From NCBI RefSeq assembly GCF_017299535.1, contig NZ_CP071238.1:3100001-3164000 (forward strand): DNA of 64,000 nucleotides, given 5' to 3'. This document shows positions 26,258 through 35,499 of this stretch, in pieces (position 1 is the stretch's first letter; each line of letters begins with the position of its first letter). The notes under the pieces are model-generated. The model ran no database searches, had not been told where the DNA came from, and worked only from the letters and a program-made list of their open reading frames with translations. The translations under genes were made by a program, and so were the position numbers. Origin of the DNA: Serratia marcescens subsp. marcescens ATCC 13880 (GTDB lineage Bacteria > Pseudomonadota > Gammaproteobacteria > Enterobacterales > Enterobacteriaceae).

Positions 26258-27190
26258 ATGAATTTATCCAGCGTCGATCTCAACTTGCTGGTGGTGTTTG
26301 AGGCGTTGTATCAGACGCGCAACGTCACCGCCGCAGGCCGGCGTCTTAACCGCGCGCAACCTTCCGTCAGCAATGCATTGGCGCGGCTGCGCATTCTTCT
26401 GAACGATCCGCTGTTTATTCGCAGCGGCGGCGCCATGGCGCCCACGCCGCGCGCCCACCAGCTGATGCCGCAAATACAGCGGGTGCTTGAACAGATCCAT
26501 CTGGCGTTGGCGCCCCCTGCCCATTTCGACCCGGCCACCGCCGGGCAGCGGCGTTTTACGCTGGCGGCCGGCGACTATGCCGATATCTTGCTGCTGCCCG
26601 CCATCATCAGCCGGTTGCGTCAGACTGCCCCCGGCATCGATATTCGCGTTTCGCGCCTGGATCGCCACAATATTTACCGGCAGCTGGATCGCGGTGAGGT
26701 GGATATCGCGCTGGGAGGGCACCTTTCCGGTGCGGAAAGCCACTATGTGCGCACGTTGTTTGAAGAACATCTGGTGTGTATCGCCAGCCGTTCACACCCA
26801 CAGCTGGCGGACGGCCGCTGGGATCTGGCGCGCTACCTCAGCCTGCCGCATGGGCTGTACGCACCGGCAGACGACGGCTCTGCCAGAGGGTTGGTCGACC
26901 GGCGTCTGGCGGAAATCGGCGGCCAACGGCGCGTTGCCGTGACCTTTTCACACATTGCCGCTCTGCCGGCCGTGGTCGCCGACAGCGATCTGATCGCCAC
27001 GCTGGCCGCCAGCGCGGCCAGGCATTTTTCCGATCCGCAACGCGTACGCATTCTCCCGCTGCCTGACGAGTTGGCCATCGCGCCTTTCCCCATTGAGCTG
27101 ATCGCCGGCCGGCAGGCGCAACGCGACCCGGCTTTAATCTGGCTCTGCGAGCTGATAGGTCAACTCTCCTTCGCCTCCTCTCCACGCTAA
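26258..27190 (+). CDS. LysR-family transcriptional regulator
   Basis: Predicted DNA-binding regulator of 310 residues: N-terminal winged helix-turn-helix (LNLLVVFEALYQTRNVTAAG then RRLNRAQPSVSNALARLRIL, about 8-47) and a C-terminal effector-binding domain that begins around residue 90 (QRRFTLAAGDYADILLLPAI). The N-terminus MNLSSVDLNLLVVFEALYQT resembles the NodD/LeuO/SyrM-like branch. Divergent from pcp, which is therefore its first candidate target; the inducer is unknown. Confidence 0.93.
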   Translation: MNLSSVDLNLLVVFEALYQTRNVTAAGRRLNRAQPSVSNALARLRILLNDPLFIRSGGAMAPTPRAHQLMPQIQRVLEQIHLALAPPAHFDPATAGQRRFTLAAGDYADILLLPAIISRLRQTAPGIDIRVSRLDRHNIYRQLDRGEVDIALGGHLSGAESHYVRTLFEEHLVCIASRSHPQLADGRWDLARYLSLPHGLYAPADDGSARGLVDRRLAEIGGQRRVAVTFSHIAALPAVVADSDLIATLAASAARHFSDPQRVRILPLPDELAIAPFPIELIAGRQAQRDPALIWLCELIGQLSFASSPR

Positions 27191-27230
27191 CGGCGGCATT
27201 CGCTGCATTTTCAACCGTTCAAACGCATGT

Positions 27231-27257
27231 TCCCAGGCCCGTCGGCGGGCCCTGGGA
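27231..27257 (+). terminator. Hairpin after the LysR gene
   Basis: TCCCAGGCCCG and CGGGCCCTGGGA pair around TCGG with one bulged base, about 40 bases after the stop. No T-run follows. It marks the end of the regulator gene and the boundary to the T6SS cluster. Confidence 0.5.
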
Positions 27258-27702
27258 CGCCCACCAAATAGGAATCATCCGAATTAACATTCGCCAAATT
27301 TATATATTTGATCATCTTTAACTGGCAAATGGTAAGGATAAAAAACAGTCAGTGACTTTTTTTACGTAAAAAAAGAGTTGTTTTATAAGCACGTTGACTT
27401 ATGTGTTAGACATTTATTTTTTGGTATTACCAATTGCCCAATAATTTGAGATAAAAAATGATCTACCCGCATCCATATGTTTTAAATGATAAAAAACAAG
27501 ATCGTGAGCAAGTTAACGAATTGAGCATTGATCCACAAGGCTATTTTGCAAATGCAGTGCTCTATTGTAGACTGCACAAATCGTGCCTTTGTGTAAACTT
27601 TGTTAAATCTTTCGTCAGTTCCTGTCTCCATTCGTGACAGATACGCCATCGGGATCGCGCGTCAATTCTCGTGCGGTAGCTATGCCTAAACCGGGGAATA
27701 GT
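27258..27702. other. AT-rich leader of the T6SS cluster
   Basis: About 440 bases, clearly AT-rich, between the LysR gene hairpin and the first vgrG. It should hold the promoter of the leftmost T6SS transcript. It includes runs of T and A near 27357-27372 and a 59-codon open frame at 27458. No further gene is convincing. Confidence 0.6.
27458..27637 (+). CDS. Possible small ORF upstream of vgrG1
   Basis: An ATG at 27458 opens a 59-residue frame (begins MIYPHPYVLNDKKQDREQ, ends with a cysteine-rich segment). Its TGA overlaps a GTG that opens a longer frame running into vgrG1 (GTGA), an arrangement often seen in coupled genes. No family recognised and the ribosome binding site is weak, so it may be chance or a gene remnant in AT-rich DNA. 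Confidence 0.22.
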   Translation: MIYPHPYVLNDKKQDREQVNELSIDPQGYFANAVLYCRLHKSCLCVNFVKSFVSSCLHS

Positions 27703-30042
27703 ATGGATCGTCTTATCATTGCGCACACGCCTTTGCCCGCCCATCAGCTGTTGTTCAGAAGCCTTTCCGGTGAGGAAAAACTGGCCGGCCTGTTCGAATT
27801 CGACGTCGAGCTGCTCAGCCCCGACAATCGGCTCGATCTGAAAGCGCTGCTGGGACAAAAAATCACGCTGGAGCTGCGGGGCAATCCGTTGGCGCCGCGT
27901 TATCTCAACGGCAATATCACGCGCATGACCCTCTCCGGGCGAGAAGCCGGCGGCAACCGTTACTATATCTACCGCGCCGTGCTGCGCCCCACGCTGTGGT
28001 ATCTGACGCAAAACCGCGATTTTCGCATCTACCAGGAAAAGACCGTTCCCGACATCCTGACTCAGGTGCTGGGGCAGTATCAGGTGAAAATCGATAACCG
28101 CCTGAGTTACGACTACCGTATCTGGGGGTACTGCGTGCAGTACCAGGAGAGCGATTTCGATTTCATCAGCCGTCTGATGGAACACGAAGGCATCTATTAC
28201 TATTTCACGCACCAGCAAGACGGCCATACGCTGGTGCTGGCTGACGCGCCGGCGGCGCATCAGGAACTCGCCGGCTACGCCAGCATTCCCTATCAGCTCG
28301 CGGAAGGCGGCCTGGTGGAAAACAAAGACAGCATCAATAGCTGGAGCGTTTCTGACGCCATCACGCCCAGCCTGTATAGCCTGGATGACTACGATTTTCG
28401 CAAGCCGCGCGCGCGGTTGCTGGAAGCCCGGCAAAATCCCGCCTCGTTCGCGCAGGACAAAGCCGAGGTGTTCGACTGGCCCGGCCGTTATACCGATCAC
28501 GCCCATGGCCAGTTTTACGTCAAGGTTCGCCAACAGGAGTTCGAAGCGCAGCATGAGCAGATGAGCGGCGAAGGCAATTCGCAGGGCATTGCGCCCGGCT
28601 ACCGTTTTCAACTGACCCAGGCGCCGCGTATGGAAGACAACCGCGCCTACCTGGTGGTCAGCGCGCATTACTTCATGCAGGAAAACAGCTACGCCAGCAA
28701 CGATAACGACGTCGGCGAGCAGCGAACCGAATTTCAGGTCGTTCCGGCGGACATCAATTGGCGCCCGGCGCGCACCACGCCCTGGCCGAAAACCCATGGC
28801 CCGCAAACTGCCGAAGTGGTGGGCCCGGAAGGCGAAAGCATCTGGACCGATAAATATGGCCGGGTGAAACTCAAGTTCCGTTGGGATCGCCACGGCAGCG
28901 GCAACGAAACCAGCTCCTGCTGGGTGCGCGTCTCCAGCGCCTGGGCCGGCTGGAAATACGGCGGGATCCAAATCCCGCGCGTCGGTGAGGAAGTGGTGGT
29001 CGACTTTATCAATGGCGATCCGGATCGCCCCATCATCACCGGCCGCGTTTACAACGAAGACAGCATGCCGCCTTGGGATCTGCCCGGCGACGCCACCAAA
29101 ATGGGCTTTATGAGCCGCAGCAAAGGCGGCGGCGTCGACAACGCCAGCTTCCTGTTCCTGGAAGACTCGCCCGGCAACGAATCTTTCGACATGCACGCCG
29201 AACGCAACATGAACATGACGGTGGAAAACGACAAGAACGTCAATATTGACGGCAGTCGCACCACCATCATCGGTCGCCAGCAGGACGACACCGTCACCGG
29301 CGACGCCACGTTCCTGTACAAAGCGAAACGCACCACGACGGTCAATGGGCTGGAAACCGCCAACCTGAACGCTCATCAGACGGTGAACATCAAAGGCGGC
29401 CGCGACCTGACGATTATCGACGGCGGCGATAAAATCGACATCACCGGCAATCAGTCCTTCAAGCTCGACGGCGCGCAGACGCAAAACATTACGCAAACCC
29501 AGCATGTCACGGTCAAAGGCAACCAGACCCTCGACATTACCGAGGGGCAACAAACCAGCACCATCAAACAAGGGCAAACGGTCAACATCACTTCCGGCGG
29601 GCAGCACACCACCATCTCCGCCGGCGGGCAGGAATTGACGATTAAAGGCGGCGGCCAAACCGCCACCGTAACCGGGAATGTCACCGAGACCTACAAAAAC
29701 GATCAGAGCACAACGATCACCGGCACGCTGACCATCAAAGCGAAAACGATCAATATCACCAGCAGCGACGGCGTATCGGTGCAAACACCGAGCTGGAAAG
29801 ACAACTGCCACGGCTTGAAATGGGTGGCGACCGGGGCTAACTTCGCCTTTTACGGTTCAAATCTTGCGTTGACAGGGGCCAGCCTGAAACACACGATGCT
29901 CGATATTTCGCACAACCCGCTGTCGATCAGCAAAACCAATTTCAAGCTCAGTAATGATCCCATGACGTTCACGCAGCTTGGCGCGCTGGTGACCAACGGT
30001 GCCTTACGATTGAGCACCAAGGCGCTGGCGATCTTCTTGTAA
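27703..30042 (+). CDS. vgrG: T6SS spike protein VgrG (TssI), first copy
   Basis: Trimeric spike that caps the Hcp tube and carries effectors. I chose the ATG at 27703 because MDRLIIAHTPLPAHQLLFRS lines up with the second VgrG of this window (62151); in-frame starts at 27634 (GTG) and 27682 would add 23 or 7 residues. 779 residues: gp27-like head with YCVQYQESDFDFISRLMEHE, gp5 OB fold with IWTDKYGRVKLKFRWDRHG and VGEEVVVDFINGDPDRPIIT, then DUF2345 and a long Gln/Thr/Ile/Gly-rich beta-prism (about 555-690) ending in a 90-residue tail. No catalytic extension is recognised. It heads the cassette with DUF2169, DUF3540 and DUF4150 proteins that probably load this spike. Confidence 0.95.
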   Translation: MDRLIIAHTPLPAHQLLFRSLSGEEKLAGLFEFDVELLSPDNRLDLKALLGQKITLELRGNPLAPRYLNGNITRMTLSGREAGGNRYYIYRAVLRPTLWYLTQNRDFRIYQEKTVPDILTQVLGQYQVKIDNRLSYDYRIWGYCVQYQESDFDFISRLMEHEGIYYYFTHQQDGHTLVLADAPAAHQELAGYASIPYQLAEGGLVENKDSINSWSVSDAITPSLYSLDDYDFRKPRARLLEARQNPASFAQDKAEVFDWPGRYTDHAHGQFYVKVRQQEFEAQHEQMSGEGNSQGIAPGYRFQLTQAPRMEDNRAYLVVSAHYFMQENSYASNDNDVGEQRTEFQVVPADINWRPARTTPWPKTHGPQTAEVVGPEGESIWTDKYGRVKLKFRWDRHGSGNETSSCWVRVSSAWAGWKYGGIQIPRVGEEVVVDFINGDPDRPIITGRVYNEDSMPPWDLPGDATKMGFMSRSKGGGVDNASFLFLEDSPGNESFDMHAERNMNMTVENDKNVNIDGSRTTIIGRQQDDTVTGDATFLYKAKRTTTVNGLETANLNAHQTVNIKGGRDLTIIDGGDKIDITGNQSFKLDGAQTQNITQTQHVTVKGNQTLDITEGQQTSTIKQGQTVNITSGGQHTTISAGGQELTIKGGGQTATVTGNVTETYKNDQSTTITGTLTIKAKTINITSSDGVSVQTPSWKDNCHGLKWVATGANFAFYGSNLALTGASLKHTMLDISHNPLSISKTNFKLSNDPMTFTQLGALVTNGALRLSTKALAIFL

Positions 30043-30052
30043 AGGGACACCC

Positions 30053-30442
30053 ATGTCGAAGGCCAAAAATGTTTTCACCGTTATCGGTTTGATTTTATTG
30101 GCTCCCATTCTCAGCCTGGTGGGCTTTTTCAAATTCATCACGGTCGATATCTGGGGTTATTTCAAACATATCGGTTCTTCCCTCAGCGTGATGGAGAACG
30201 GTATTTCCGCCTCAGGGCAAATCGTCAGCATTCGCCAGACCAACCTGTGGGACGGGAATCGGCCGGTCTGCGAAGTCGAAGTCAAGTACATCGCCCAAGA
30301 CGGGAAAAACCGTACGGCCGTGGCGAAAGGCCCGATCAGCGTCGTGGATCTGCCGCGTTATCAGCCGGGCCATTTCATCGCGATAAAGTACGATCCGAAG
30401 AATCCCAAAAAAGCGGTGATCGAAGAGCTTTCCCGGCTTTGA
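30053..30442 (+). CDS. Small membrane protein, DUF3592-like
   Basis: 129 residues with one or two N-terminal hydrophobic segments (VFTVIGLILLAPILSLVGFF, about 7-26) and a soluble C-terminal part with a beta-rich pattern, ISASGQIVSIRQTNLWDG, VCEVEVKYIAQDGKNRT, YQPGHFIAIKYDPKNPKKAV, resembling DUF3592 proteins. AAAGGGA precedes the ATG and the gene begins 10 bases after vgrG1, so it is cotranscribed. Function unknown; by position it could be an immunity or accessory factor for a VgrG1-borne effector, which is only an inference. Confidence 0.78.
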   Translation: MSKAKNVFTVIGLILLAPILSLVGFFKFITVDIWGYFKHIGSSLSVMENGISASGQIVSIRQTNLWDGNRPVCEVEVKYIAQDGKNRTAVAKGPISVVDLPRYQPGHFIAIKYDPKNPKKAVIEELSRL

Positions 30443-30528
30443 GCGAAAAGCATCCCTTCAATCACGCGATCCGAAACGGCTTATCGTTCATCAGTTCGCG
30501 AAATCACCTTGCATAAGGAAGTGTCACG

Positions 30529-31029
30529 ATGGGCACGTTCATTGCCTTTTCGACGCAGGACAGCCTCTGGGGACAAATCCTGTTTACCTTCTTTGGCATC
30601 CTGGTTGGCTGCGTATTGCTCGCTGCGATCGGCAAAACCTTTTTGTCGGCCAACCGAGCGGCCACGTTGCCTTTGCGGCTGCTGATCTTTGTCGCGCTGA
30701 TGCTGGCGCTCCTGAAATACAACCAGCAGGTGATGTCTGCGGTGAATGCCCCCGCAGAACTGATCGGATTGCTGATTTTTCCCGGCTTTTTGATGAGTTA
30801 CCTGGGTACGGCGCCCACCGGCCGCCTGGCGCTGGCGATAGAGCTGCCCTGTTTTGCGGCGCTCGCCGCGCTGCTGATCCTGGGCACCGCCGACGTCGGC
30901 TTCTTTGCGCCCTATCACCTGGAGAGCGCCGGCCAATTGCTCGCCAAGGCGATCGCCGCGGCGTTGTCCGTGGCGGCTGTCCTGCTGGCTCGTGGAATAA
31001 GCGGAAAGGACAACGCACTGTCCTCTTGA
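30529..31029 (+). CDS. Hypothetical integral membrane protein
   Basis: 166 residues with about five hydrophobic segments (ILFTFFGILVGCVLLAAIG, LRLLIFVALMLALL, LIGLLIFPGFLMSYLG, LPCFAALAALLILGTADVGF and a C-terminal AIAAALSVAAVLLA). A good ribosome binding site (AGGAAG) precedes the ATG. No family recognised. It follows the DUF3592-like gene by 86 bases and precedes the DUF2169 gene. Multi-pass proteins in vgrG neighbourhoods are sometimes immunity proteins against membrane-active toxins, but no partner toxin is visible here. Confidence 0.72.
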   Translation: MGTFIAFSTQDSLWGQILFTFFGILVGCVLLAAIGKTFLSANRAATLPLRLLIFVALMLALLKYNQQVMSAVNAPAELIGLLIFPGFLMSYLGTAPTGRLALAIELPCFAALAALLILGTADVGFFAPYHLESAGQLLAKAIAAALSVAAVLLARGISGKDNALSS

Positions 31030-31200
31030 TCATCCATTTCGAAGCGGGGCGCTCCCCGCATTGGCGATCGGCTCTGAACGCCGCATCGTTTTCTTCATCT
31101 GTTGTGACATAGCCTGATATCTATTAAACCGAAAAACGGATTGTTTTTGAGCAAGCAGCCTGGCTGCCGGCTGATATCCACAGGAAGCTTTACACACACA

Positions 31201-33753
31201 ATGAAAGTCGTAAAACCTCTGCGCCTCAGCGCGCTTCATCGACCCTTCTCTTGGCAAGGGCAAAACCATCTAGGCGTTTCCGTTTTGGCCTTGGCCGACA
31301 TGGGGGCAGCCCCGCGCCTGCGTCCCGAACCGGAGTTGTGGCAGTTGGCCGCCGACGAACTCACGTTGAGCGGCGGCGTGCTCGATTTGGCTATCCCAAA
31401 AGCCTGCGCGGAGTTTCTCGCCACCGGCAACGCCTACACCCATCATCAACAAGACAAAACCGCTTGCGCCGTGAAGATCCAGCTTGATTCGCTGGAAAAA
31501 ACGCTGGTGGTTTTCGGCGATCGCCATTGGATCAACGATCGCCCCTCTACTCCCCTCCCTTTTGCAGAGATGCGTCTGGACTGGCGCCGGGCTTACGGCG
31601 GCGCACAGTTCGCCGATAATCCGCACGGCATCGGCGCCACCCCAGAAACATTTCCGCAAGGCCGCATCCATCGCCTACCCAATGTTGAACCCCTGCAGGG
31701 GCGCCTTGCGTCTTCTCGGCAAAGCGCGCAACCGGCAAGCTTTGACGCGTTGGATATCACCTGGCCGCGCCGCTTCTCCCGCATCGGCAAAAACTACGAC
31801 GCCGACTGGTTGAAAAACGGCTTTCCCGGCTTCGCCAACGATATCGACTGGCGCCTGTTCAACATGGCGGAAAGCGATCAGCAGTTTCCTCAACGCGACA
31901 GCTTGCCGCCCCGGGCCGCCTATCGGATTTGGAACATGCACCCTTCAGAACCGGTGCAGCAAGGGCATTTGCCGCCGTGGCGCGCGCGCTGTTTCATCAA
32001 CCGGCTGCGCGGCGGCGAAACGCATTTCGAAGAGATCGCGATGCGCCACACCACCGTCTGGTTCTTCCCACATCGGGAACAGATGCTGCTGATTTATCAG
32101 GGCAGCACACGCATCAATGAAGACGATGCCGCCGACGTGATGCAGCTGATGCCGGCCCTGGAAACCGAAGGCGAGCCCCGCTCCACCGCGCATTATCGGC
32201 AGGTGTTGGCCCAGCGGCTGGATAAAGAACGGGGTGCTCTGCACGCTTTTCGTGAACAAGAGTTGCTGCCGGAGGCGTGCATCGGCGCCTGGCTGGATAC
32301 GGAAACGCCGACGCAGCAAAGCCCGATGGCGGAAAATATCGCCGCCTACGAGCACCAGCAACGCGAAGAGCATCGCCAGCGTCTGCTGCGCGAGGGGCAA
32401 GACATCGATGAACTTTTCCCGCGCCCGTCGCAAGAGGCGCCGCCGAAGCTTGACCAGCTCGCCGAATTCGTCGAGCGCCTGGAAAACCAGGCCGAGGCGC
32501 AGTATCAGGACATGCTCAAGCTGACGCAAGCCGAGGGCATCGATCCGCTCAACCCCGGTGGGGATCACGTGCCGCCATCCGGTGCGGAAAGCTACCAGCA
32601 GCAACGCGATCTGCTGTTCCAGGAGGCGCGCCGCCATCCCGACGCGTTTAGCGCTAAACAGCGTGGGGAAAGCGAGCGCGCGCTGCATCAAATGTATTTA
32701 ATGTCGGCGCAGGCGCAAAGCCCTGCACTGCGTTTGCGTGGCGATCTGGCGCAAATCATTCGCCAACGCGTCGCCGCCGCCATACTGCGCGATAAGGATC
32801 TCAGCGGTCTTGATCTCACCGGCGCCGATCTGTCCGGCATGGATCTCTGCCAGGCTAACTTGCGCGGCGCTTTGCTGGAAAACGCCGATCTGCGCCAAAC
32901 CCAATTGGTGGGTTGCGATCTTCGCGAGGCGATGTTGGCGCGCGCCGATCTCAGCGGCGCCGTCTTACAGCAGGCCGATTTGAGCCACGCCTCCTTGGCC
33001 CTGGCGAAATGCGAAGCGACGGATTTCGGCGGCGCGCGGTTGCACGAAACCAACATTCAGCAAACGTTGTTTCAACGCTGCGATTTCACGATGGCGTCGT
33101 TACGCGACTTGCTGGGATACGAAACCCTGCTCGGGCAGTGTGACTTCAACCGCGCCACGCTGGCCAACATTACGCTGATGGAGCTGCAACTGGAGCAGCT
33201 GACATTCAGCCACGCCCGGCTCGACAAAGTCAGCTTCGTCAAATGCCGGCTGCTGGCGGTGAACTTCGATCGGGCGCGGCTAGAGAGCTGCGCCTGGGTT
33301 GATACCGAGACGCAAAGCCTCAGCTTCCGCGCCGCACGCCTCACCGCCTGCGCCTTCGCGGCCAAGACGCTGTTGCCGCAGGCGGATTTCAGCGACGCGA
33401 CGCTGAACCAGTGCAATTTGCGCCAGATGCCGTTGCAGCGGGCGAATTTCAACCGCGCGCGCCTCGACAACTGCGACCTGTCGGAAACCCGGCTGAACGA
33501 GGCCGATTTCCGTCAGGCCAACGGCAGCGGCAGCCTGTTCATTCGCTGCGATCTGTCCCAGGCCAACCTGCGCGACGCCAATTTCATCGCGGCGATCCTG
33601 CAAAAATGCGTGCTGTCAGGCGCCGACCTGCAGGGCGCCAATCTGTTCCGGGCCGATTTGTCGCAGTCGCAAGTGGATCAGGCGACCCGGCTCGACGGTG
33701 CCTATACCGCCAGGGTGAAAACATTGCCTCGCCATAACGGGAAGGAAGTATGA
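31201..33753 (+). CDS. DUF2169 domain / pentapeptide-repeat protein
   Basis: 850-residue two-part protein of the kind that accompanies VgrG and PAAR-like proteins in T6SS loci, where DUF2169 is thought to act as a loading adaptor. The start MKVVKPLRLSALHRPFSWQG is the DUF2169 N-terminus; the domain continues to about residue 290 (with MRLDWRRAYGGAQFADNPHG). A charged coiled region (about 380-530) leads to pentapeptide repeats from about residue 535 (LSGLDLTGADLSGMDLCQAN) to the end. An in-frame upstream TTG at 31141 is not used in this call. Overlaps the next gene by 4 bases. Confidence 0.9.
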   Translation: MKVVKPLRLSALHRPFSWQGQNHLGVSVLALADMGAAPRLRPEPELWQLAADELTLSGGVLDLAIPKACAEFLATGNAYTHHQQDKTACAVKIQLDSLEKTLVVFGDRHWINDRPSTPLPFAEMRLDWRRAYGGAQFADNPHGIGATPETFPQGRIHRLPNVEPLQGRLASSRQSAQPASFDALDITWPRRFSRIGKNYDADWLKNGFPGFANDIDWRLFNMAESDQQFPQRDSLPPRAAYRIWNMHPSEPVQQGHLPPWRARCFINRLRGGETHFEEIAMRHTTVWFFPHREQMLLIYQGSTRINEDDAADVMQLMPALETEGEPRSTAHYRQVLAQRLDKERGALHAFREQELLPEACIGAWLDTETPTQQSPMAENIAAYEHQQREEHRQRLLREGQDIDELFPRPSQEAPPKLDQLAEFVERLENQAEAQYQDMLKLTQAEGIDPLNPGGDHVPPSGAESYQQQRDLLFQEARRHPDAFSAKQRGESERALHQMYLMSAQAQSPALRLRGDLAQIIRQRVAAAILRDKDLSGLDLTGADLSGMDLCQANLRGALLENADLRQTQLVGCDLREAMLARADLSGAVLQQADLSHASLALAKCEATDFGGARLHETNIQQTLFQRCDFTMASLRDLLGYETLLGQCDFNRATLANITLMELQLEQLTFSHARLDKVSFVKCRLLAVNFDRARLESCAWVDTETQSLSFRAARLTACAFAAKTLLPQADFSDATLNQCNLRQMPLQRANFNRARLDNCDLSETRLNEADFRQANGSGSLFIRCDLSQANLRDANFIAAILQKCVLSGADLQGANLFRADLSQSQVDQATRLDGAYTARVKTLPRHNGKEV

Positions 33754-34817
33754 CGTCAAAACCTGAGCAGATACGCCAGCGCGTGAAACGCGGCGAGCTG
33801 ATTGCCGGTGAGGATTTGCACGGCCTGTCATTCGCCGGTATGGATTTGGCCGGCGGCATGTTCAACGAACTGAACCTGAACGGCGTGAACTTCTCCGATT
33901 GCGATCTGCGCGACAGCGTCTTCAGCGATTGCCGGCTCGAACACGCTCAATTTGCGCGGGCGAACCTGAAGCAAACGGCCTTCAATCAGTGCGTCATGGC
34001 GGGCGGCCGCTTCAGCGAGAGCCATATCGAACTGACGATGTTCAACGGCTGCCGGCTTGAACAGAGCGACTTCAGCCGGCTGTCGCTCAACCAAAGCCAC
34101 TGGATGTCATGCCAATTGGCCGGCGCGAATTTTTCCGCCACTCAGCACGATCGCACCACCTTTTACGAAAGCCCGCTCGACGGCGCAGATTTAAGCCATA
34201 CGAGGCTGTCACTTGTCACATTCTTTCGATTAAATCTCTGTGAAACAAGGTTTGAAGGGGTTGATTTCGACCGCGTCACGTTTTTCGAATGTGACCACCG
34301 CGGCAAAAGTTACGCCGGGCAGCGTCTCATCGCCTGCCAGTTTACCGATAACCAACTGGACGACGTCGATTTCAGCCAGGCGACGTTGCGCCAAAGCAAC
34401 TTCAAGGGCGCTTCGCTGCGGCGCGCCAACCTGACGGGTGTGCAAGCGCAGCAGTCACTGTGGCTGGAAGCCAATCTGACCCACGCGCAGTGCCGCAGCG
34501 GGCAGTTCGATCAGGCGATCTTCAGCGAAGCGACGCTGGACGCCGCCAACTTTAGCCAGGCGCGCCTGTATCAATGCGTGTTCCAGCGCAGCCGCGCGGC
34601 GCGCTGTGATTTCAGCGACAGCGACCTGACCTACGCCGACTTCTGTTACGCCGACATCGGCGCCGCCGATTTCCGGCGCGCGCGTTTTATGCGCACCCGC
34701 ATGCACCGCGCCCACCAGCAGCAAACGCGCTGGGGCGATCGCAGCGGCATTCTCGAGAGCGACGAAGAGCTGTACGCCGCTGAAACCTGGAGCGCACAGC
34801 GCCAGAGCCGAATCTGA
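33750..34817 (+). CDS. Pentapeptide-repeat protein
   Basis: 355 residues made almost wholly of A(D/N)LXX-type repeats (for example LDLAGGMFNELNLNGVNFSD, SDLTYADFCYADIGAADFRR) that should fold as a right-handed quadrilateral beta-helix. The start codon overlaps the stop of the DUF2169 gene (ATGA). It shares the repeat architecture of the C-terminus of that protein. Role presumably structural or adaptor-like in T6SS effector loading; no catalytic motif seen. Confidence 0.88.
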   Translation: MTSKPEQIRQRVKRGELIAGEDLHGLSFAGMDLAGGMFNELNLNGVNFSDCDLRDSVFSDCRLEHAQFARANLKQTAFNQCVMAGGRFSESHIELTMFNGCRLEQSDFSRLSLNQSHWMSCQLAGANFSATQHDRTTFYESPLDGADLSHTRLSLVTFFRLNLCETRFEGVDFDRVTFFECDHRGKSYAGQRLIACQFTDNQLDDVDFSQATLRQSNFKGASLRRANLTGVQAQQSLWLEANLTHAQCRSGQFDQAIFSEATLDAANFSQARLYQCVFQRSRAARCDFSDSDLTYADFCYADIGAADFRRARFMRTRMHRAHQQQTRWGDRSGILESDEELYAAETWSAQRQSRI

Positions 34818-34847
34818 ATGCATTGACCACTTCACGAGGGGATCACC

Positions 34848-35483
34848 ATGAGCGTTGCCAACACAACTCGCGCCGTCAACATCGCACCGCCCCAGCAGGC
34901 CGCCGGCCAGGTCGTCAACCTGTTGCCGGACGGCAGCCTGGTGGTGGAGTGCGAAGGCCGCGGCTGGCATTGCCGCCGGGCGGCGAGCTGCCTGCTGACG
35001 CCGGCCCTCGGCGATAACGTGCTGGTCGCCGGCTGCGGCCACCAGCTGTGGGCGATCGCTGTCCTCGAGCGCGCGGAACCGCAAAACGCAGCGCGGCTCT
35101 GCGTCGCAGGCGATCTGCACATTGAAACGCCGAACGGTTCGCTGTCGCTGCATGGCGCGCAGGCGCTGAACCTGAGCGGCGACGCCATGACGCTGCAGGC
35201 GAACAGCGGCGACTGCCACGTCGACAAGATGAAATACAGCGGCGAAGAGCTGTCGGCCTTCGTCAGCCTCAGCCGCCTGGTCGGCAAACGCTGCGAGTCG
35301 CTGTGGCATTCAGTCAGCCAGATCAGCCATTCGCTGTTCCGCAAAGTGCGCCAGACCGAGCACGTGCGCGCCGGGCAGCTGGATTACCAGGCGGAAGATT
35401 ATGCCCGCATTCATGCCCGCAACACGCTGATTACCTCGAAAGACATCACCAAGCTGGATTCGGAACAAATCCACGTCGGATAA
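34848..35483 (+). CDS. DUF3540 domain protein
   Basis: 211-residue protein matching the DUF3540 pattern seen next to DUF2169 and DUF4150 genes in T6SS loci. It begins with a beta-rich part (GQVVNLLPDGSLVVECEGRG), has VCVAGDLHIETPNGSLSLHG-like strands, and a C-terminal helical part (VSLSRLVGKRCESLWHSVSQ) then a final beta stretch resembling the VgrG gp5 needle tail (ARNTLITSKDITKLDSEQIH). It may form or cap part of the spike. Good ribosome binding site (GAGGGG). Function not established. Confidence 0.82.
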   Translation: MSVANTTRAVNIAPPQQAAGQVVNLLPDGSLVVECEGRGWHCRRAASCLLTPALGDNVLVAGCGHQLWAIAVLERAEPQNAARLCVAGDLHIETPNGSLSLHGAQALNLSGDAMTLQANSGDCHVDKMKYSGEELSAFVSLSRLVGKRCESLWHSVSQISHSLFRKVRQTEHVRAGQLDYQAEDYARIHARNTLITSKDITKLDSEQIHVG

Positions 35484-35499
35484 CCTGCGGAGGCCTTTT

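Noticed and set aside
27562..29811. Long open frame antisense to vgrG1
   Set aside because: Its product is rich in Gly, Ala, Val, His and Arg with no family resemblance, and the other strand encodes a clear VgrG; long antisense frames are common in GC-rich genes with this codon bias.
32800..34700. Tandem DNA repeats or CRISPR in the pentapeptide genes
   Set aside because: The periodicity is at protein level (A(D/N)LXX); the DNA units are not identical and there are no spacers.
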